Assembly (NCBI GenBank): GCA_963678705.1
Contig: OY783218.1
Span: 6,768,152 to 6,832,151, forward strand
Length of the DNA stretch: 64,000 nucleotides
Direction: 5' to 3'
Source: Panorpa germanica
Lineage: Eukaryota; Arthropoda; Insecta; Mecoptera; Panorpidae
The translations under genes and the position numbers were made by a program. The notes under the pieces were generated by a model, which made no database searches, had not been told where the DNA came from, and saw only the letters and a program-made list of their open reading frames with translations. Positions 59,197 to 64,000 of the stretch are shown one piece after another. Every line of letters begins with the position of its first letter. Positions within the stretch are counted from its first letter, which is position 1.

Positions 59197-60345
59197 CTAA
59201 GGCCTGTCGCACACTGTAAGCGTTTTTAAGCGACGACGAATGCGAGCGTAAATCGACGGCTTGTGATGTGTCACGATACATACACACCACGTTCCGATAC
59301 GACAGTACGTCAAGTCAAACTTTTGTACTGTAGGGTGTATTGAAGTTGTTTTGCACTAAATTAATTTATCAAGACAATCTTTTGAGCAAACTTTCACTTT
59401 ACTTTTTAACGATACATCACCGTTATGAAAGAGACTATTGCATTCTCTTCCATATTCATTCCAGTCTGAGAAATCTATTTGCATTTACAAGCTAGGGATA
59501 CGTATAGCGTTGTAGCATGTAATGGCTTAGTTAAAATTAGCTTCCTCTATGAGAACTACGTAACGCCCGTATTCGGACGGCTTTGCCGCTTGCAGTGTGC
59601 GAATTTCATTACATTTAGGCCTGTCTCAGTATGGGACCGTATTTAAGCGACGGCGAATTCGGACGTAAATCGGCGGATTGGATGAGCGACAAAGCAAACC
59701 GCCTATGTGTGTAACAATACATGTTTATACTAATTTATTTATCTATATTTTTGATACAGCATTCGTTGTTGTTTACGTCTTAAATCTGGTGTGCCTGGAT
59801 GTTATCTTATTATGTTATTGGATACCGAGCAGATAACATAATCAAACGCATATGCTTACTGCATAATATTATAATGGATAGTGAAGGTCTTCCTATAAAT
59901 TTTGATTCCACATCCAGCGGAACTCAACTAACCTCAGACACGAATCGATCAAGTACTACAGGTGAAAAACATGCTGCTGGAAAAGCTTGCGATGTTCGCG
60001 AAAAATTCAAGACTTTTGAATGCTGAACATACTCGTCACAAGCGATGTCGCCGATAGATCTCATTTGATCCGTATTGCAACGAAACAACAAGCGATCTTA
60101 GGTATCAGATAACAGAACAAAGGTTCAGATAGGATATCGTTGTAGTAGTAATAACGCTTGGATAAAATTCGCCTTTATACGGTTCTAATGTACGAGGTAG
60201 TGCCGCCCGTATTCAGACGGCTTTGTAGCTTGCAGTCAGAGAGGTCCAGAGAGGTCTCATTACATTTACAGGGTTCGGATAGGGAAAGCGTAGTAGCCCG
60301 TATACGTCCTTTCAAAATTCGCTTGAATACGCTTCCAGTGTGTGA
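59197..60345 (+). mobile_element. Mosaic of PIF/Harbinger-like element ends and a transposase remnant
   Basis: The left end GTCGCACACTGTAAGCG (59204 on) has inverted partners CGCTTGCAGTGTGCG-like at about 59590-59606 and CGCTTCCAGTGTGTGAC at about 60327-60344. A second left end, GGCCTGTCTCAGTATGGGAC, starts near 59619. Related right-end blocks CCCGTATTCGGACGGCTTTG (59567) and CCCGTATTCAGACGGCTTTG (60208) show at least two elements joined or nested. The transposase piece lies between the inner ends. Confidence 0.6.
59799..60026 (+). pseudogene. PIF/Harbinger transposase C-terminal fragment
   Basis: A 75-codon frame contains ADNIIKRICLLHNIIMDSEG, similar to the conserved C-terminal '..ACCVLHN.I.D..' helix of Harbinger DDE transposases. 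A polar tail follows. No HTH or DDE residues are present upstream, so it is a remnant. The Harbinger-like ends around it support the assignment. Confidence 0.55.
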
Positions 60346-60862
60346 CGAGCGTTACGTGATTTCATTTATCACGTCACGATGCAAATGTAAATGAACTGTC
60401 AGACAGTTCTCGTCAACATAACCTTAAATTACGATGTCAGTATTATAACACAAAAGCAAACATTTTAATAAAACGTCTTTACTTGTAAACGAGTGTATCG
60501 TATATCGTAGTCCTACAATCTTATTGTGGGGTTAACCTTATTTAAATAAGTTGAGCTATGAGATTTTCGCGTGGAAGTTTAATAAATAAAGTAAAAAAAA
60601 AAAAAAAAAAAAGGGAGAACGAAAACCTTGACATGCAAATATTGTAAGAAGCTTTTATACTGTTCATTGTGTCACAAATTTCTTTATTATAATAATATTT
60701 TAACCAAATAACATATTATTACATGAATAAAATGATAAAATATAACGAGAAATTATGCTTTTTAATGTACTGGGTGATTCTACGTGTTTTGTACCGAAAA
60801 CAATTCGTAACAACAATAAATAAATAAATTAACAATAAATAATTCTCAATAATAAATAGTAG

Positions 60863-61489
60863 TTAAGGTGAAACGATACTTGGCCATTTTTTCTAGCGAA
60901 ATATAGATGGCGATACTATACAGCAGTTTAAATATTATCAAAAAAAACCATGTTTTTTATGTTTAATTCGTTTTATGTAAATAACTATAAACGCGAATCA
61001 AAATCTAAAGCTGCAATTAGTTAGATGAATAACGTATCTATATTTTAAGCTTTCTTCCACTAACTTTTAATGAGTTGGAATCGCAAAAATAACTTTTGAA
61101 AATTAATATTGTTATACTTTCTAGTTAAATTCCAATTTTTATATGACTGGTAACATTTCTAAGGGTTCATAAATTTTATAACCTTTATTATGTTCTCAAA
61201 CTTACGCTTAAGATTTAAAAATATATAGAGTATAAAAATATAAAATATTAATTTTCAAAAGTTATTTTTGCGATTCCAACTCATTAAAAGTCAGCGGAAG
61301 ACAGCTTAAAATGTAGATACGTTATTCATTTAACTAATTGCAGCTTTAGATTTTGATTCGCGTTTATAGTTACTTACATAAAACGATTTAAACATAAAAA
61401 ACATGGTTTTTTTGATAATATTTAACCTACTGTATAGTATCGCCATCTATATTTCGCTAGAAAAATGGCTAAGTATCGTTTCACCTTAA
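60863..61489. mobile_element. Long foldback element (about 246-bp arms)
   Basis: The left arm 60863-61110 and right arm 61244-61489 are inverted copies with few mismatches; the outer ends are TTAAGGTGAAACGATACTTG and the matching CGTTTCACCTTAA. The spacer is about 133 bp. TTAA at both edges may be a 4-bp duplication (piggyBac or Kolobok type), or TA plus TIR (Tc1/mariner type); the sequence alone does not decide. No coding capacity. Confidence 0.8.
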
Positions 61490-62204
61490 AGTGATTCATA
61501 AAATGTTTCACTCATATAAATCATGTCTGTTCGTTCACGACCATTGTTCGCAGGACTCAGTAACAGGGCTAGTCCGTACGCAACATATCCGATTCCTTAC
61601 AGAATATTTTGCAACAGATATATTTTTCTCACATAAAAATGCATTGAATAAAAGTTCCGACACTAATCAGTTTTCAAAACACCCTGTATTATGTAGATGC
61701 AGAACGTTGAAATATTTTTAGGGTTTATTATTTCATATTAAAATAATTATGTTAGTTCAAAATACCACCACCGTCGTTTCTAAGTTTTTAGGACTAAAAT
61801 CCCTTTATTTTTGCTTTGCCATTGTTGTATAATATTCTGTCTTAGAGAAATTAACTTTGCTTTTCTCTTTAAAATTAACTTTAATGAGTAACAAAGAATA
61901 TTATTACACAAAGGGTTTTTGAAGATATAATTTATAGACCAACTTTGTTTTTGCAATGTTTCCGAAATATACAAAATAAACATAATTTGTGTATGGCATA
62001 AAATACAGTAACTTTTAAGTATTTCTTTAGAAGAACAATGTGAGGATATTCCCTATACTCTATAGGATGTCACCCTACTTACCCCCTTCCCCTCCCACTA
62101 CCCTTTTTTAACATTCCTACTAAGGTTTAATTTACCACGTTTCATTAAAATTCATAAAACTCATAAATTTCATTACTACTAGGAGTACAATCAATACCTT
62201 TCCA
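61490..62204. other. No gene recognised
   Basis: Two small frames on opposite strands (61491-61721, 61780-61983) have no recognisable domain. Confidence 0.5.
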
Positions 62205-62395
62205 GTCCTCTGGGTGGCCGTAGTCTGTAGACTCACGAAGGTAGAAAATTGCTATCTTACCACAAGCTAATATTTTCTACTTTTCATATAGAAATTATCT
62301 TGCAATGCAAGGTTCAAAAGATAATTTTAACTACTTGATTCTGAGTTCGATTCCGAAGATGGAATAAATTTATTCCATGACATACCCGTATTTAT
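62205..62395 (+). mobile_element. SINE-like element (family B)
   Basis: It starts AGTCCTCTGGGTGGCCGTAG and has a B-box-like GAGTTCGATTCCG near 62345. It ends GGAATAAATTTATTCCATGA, the same pattern as the 34.3-34.8 kb element. The middle includes CTTACCACAAGCTAAT, which recurs at 63.6-63.8 kb. Confidence 0.5.
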
Positions 62396-62399
62396 AGAC

Positions 62400-62490
62400 T
62401 ATAAACTATATATTATAAATGTATATATTATTTTAAGTGCTAATAACTATCGAAAATGAATATGCACTTAAATAAAAAAAGGAATCAAAT
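62400..62490 (+). repeat. Family N retroelement 3' UTR fragment
   Basis: TATAAATGTATATATTATTT and AAGTGCTAATAACT match the 3' UTR of the 26985-27390 copy, followed by an A-rich end. Confidence 0.45.
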
Positions 62491-63554
62491 ATACCTATCA
62501 TATAAATAAAACAAATCTACAAAAACCTACAGAAGTCATAAATATGCCCTCTTAAACACAAAACGTAAACTCATGTATTATTAAACGTAATATTTTTTAC
62601 CTAAGGTAACATTTTCTTAATTACAGAAGTTTAATATAATTATTTTTCATTACCATTAAATAAATGTAAAACACATTAAAAATCTTTTACTAATACTCCG
62701 AAAAAAGAAAATTCTATTCTATATTAAGTTTACGTAGATTTTTCATTTGTGAATCGTTATAGCACTGGAATCTTAAGTTAAGTTTAGTGTTTAATTTCAA
62801 GTACACCTCTGGTATGATATAATCCTCGTCCTCTTGAATTTCGAATATTATATAACAAACATTCAATCAAATTCAAATTCATTAGCTTTCATTCATCCCA
62901 CCTCGGCACAGCATACCGAAACTGCAAGAATGTAGTAATAATTATAACACACTTGGAGTTACAAAACCGCACACAGATGGGAATGTACAAGTGTCCTCTG
63001 TGAATATAGCAAACGGATGAAATAGTACTCCTATAGTCCGAAAATGTATGGCTAAAGATTCAAATAATTGAGTAAATGGCAATTAAAAAAATCAACATTT
63101 ATAAAATATGCTATTATATATATAAGGTTTATTAGGAATTGTAAATTTTAAATAAACTCATGTGTTGCTTCCGAAATTTAAAGTTTATTTTTTTAATTTA
63201 CATACATATTTTAATAATTACATAGTTTATCTTAAATCATACCTGAAATTTAAAGAAACGACATTTAAAGTTTATTATTTACCATAAATTCTCAATTCCT
63301 TTTTATCTAATTGTAACCTCACAATATGCACTTAAGTAATTAACCATAACTAACTGACTAAAAACGTGAGTTCTGTCGACTCCAAATATCAAGTGTTGGC
63401 CGTTATTCCTATAGCGACATCTATTGCGTTCATGAGTATATGTTTTTACTGAAGGGTCACTGTTTTTCCGCCAGGCGAGCTTTGTACTAACTAAAGAAAT
63501 ATGATTTCTTTACATATATTTATCAATTTATGAATCAAACAAACGTAAGTTTGA

Positions 63555-63865
63555 AAGTTGCTAGTTTACCACAAGCTAATTCCAAGATTAATTTCTCTAG
63601 TCCCAAGTGTACGTGTTTTCATATTTTTCCATGTACTATGCACCGAGTATCCGTATTTTGTGCCCTAAATAAATAACAGCTTCTTTTATTACTTCTAATA
63701 TAGAAAAATTTCTTGCAGCATAGTTTCACAGTAGCTAGTTTGCCACATGGTAATTCCAAGATTTATTATCTACTTCTGATATACAAAAGTGTCTTCTGGG
63801 TAATTTCACACTTGCTAGCTTACCACAAGCTAATTACACGCGTTACATTTTCTACCTAGGTTTTT
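63555..63865 (+). repeat. Degenerate tandem repeat, period about 81 bp
   Basis: GCTAGTTTACCACAAGCTAA-type blocks occur at about 63562, 63736 and 63815, with an outlying one at 62256. Units 63691-63771 and 63772-63853 align along their length from ACTTCTAATATAGAAAAA / ACTTCTGATATACAAAAG onward. Confidence 0.6.
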
Positions 63866-64000
63866 TATTCAAATAAAATCCTGTACTTGTTGATATAATT
63901 TGGTTGGAGTAGTGACGGACGTTTGCAGGATGCCATAGCGATTGTCAATTATTTGTACGTTATGCTATACCAAATTATGGCACACATAGAGAGCGCTTGC

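Overview
This is strongly A+T-rich, intron- and transposon-dominated DNA from an animal nuclear genome, almost certainly an insect. The evidence is three short exons that together encode part of a Beaten path (Beat) family protein, a neuronal immunoglobulin-superfamily group known from arthropods. Everything else that can be recognised is decayed eukaryotic mobile DNA. The species cannot be named from the sequence. There are no operons, ribosome binding sites, CRISPR arrays or other prokaryotic features.

The host gene lies on the + strand. Its exons are at 15230-15363, 36345-36464 and 43850-44072, each with a pyrimidine-rich acceptor, a good donor and matching phase (0/0 across both internal introns). 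They encode the second Ig-like domain and the start of the C-terminal tail. The first exon begins in mid-codon and the last ends in mid-codon. The signal peptide and first Ig domain are therefore expected upstream of the window (or unrecognised in 1-15229), and the C-terminus is expected downstream. Introns of about 21.0 kb and 7.4 kb separate the exons.

The rest is a layered record of transposition. Non-LTR retrotransposon 3' ends fall into several families: one with a C-x2-C zinc finger and a pyrimidine-rich complement (640-1545, 5140-6345, 13295-14010, 19470-20480, 33150-33870, 50740-51345); one with a CNCGE finger (12230-12783, 31310-31590); one with an RNase H domain (15655-16620, 40010-40660, 48560-48790); a Jockey-like insert with target-site duplication (23077-23614); and one ending in NLISLF (13090-13290, 26985-27390). 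DNA transposons include mariner derivatives, PIF/Harbinger-like elements, a hAT-like foldback, a MITE family with an unusual 2-bp duplication, long palindromes and Helitrons. tRNA-derived SINEs are also present.

Region by region: 1-15 kb is a mosaic with a nested stack at 13.1-14.8 kb; 15-16.6 kb has the first Beat exon beside a hairpin and an RNase H retroelement; 16.6-36 kb is the large intron; 36-44 kb holds the second and third exons and a mostly featureless intron; 45.6-47.4 kb is a tandem Helitron-like array; 48-64 kb has further mariner, SINE, Harbinger and palindromic elements. Several insertions can be compared with 'empty' copies of the repeat they landed in, so insertion points and target duplications can be read directly. 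That is the most informative part of the window.
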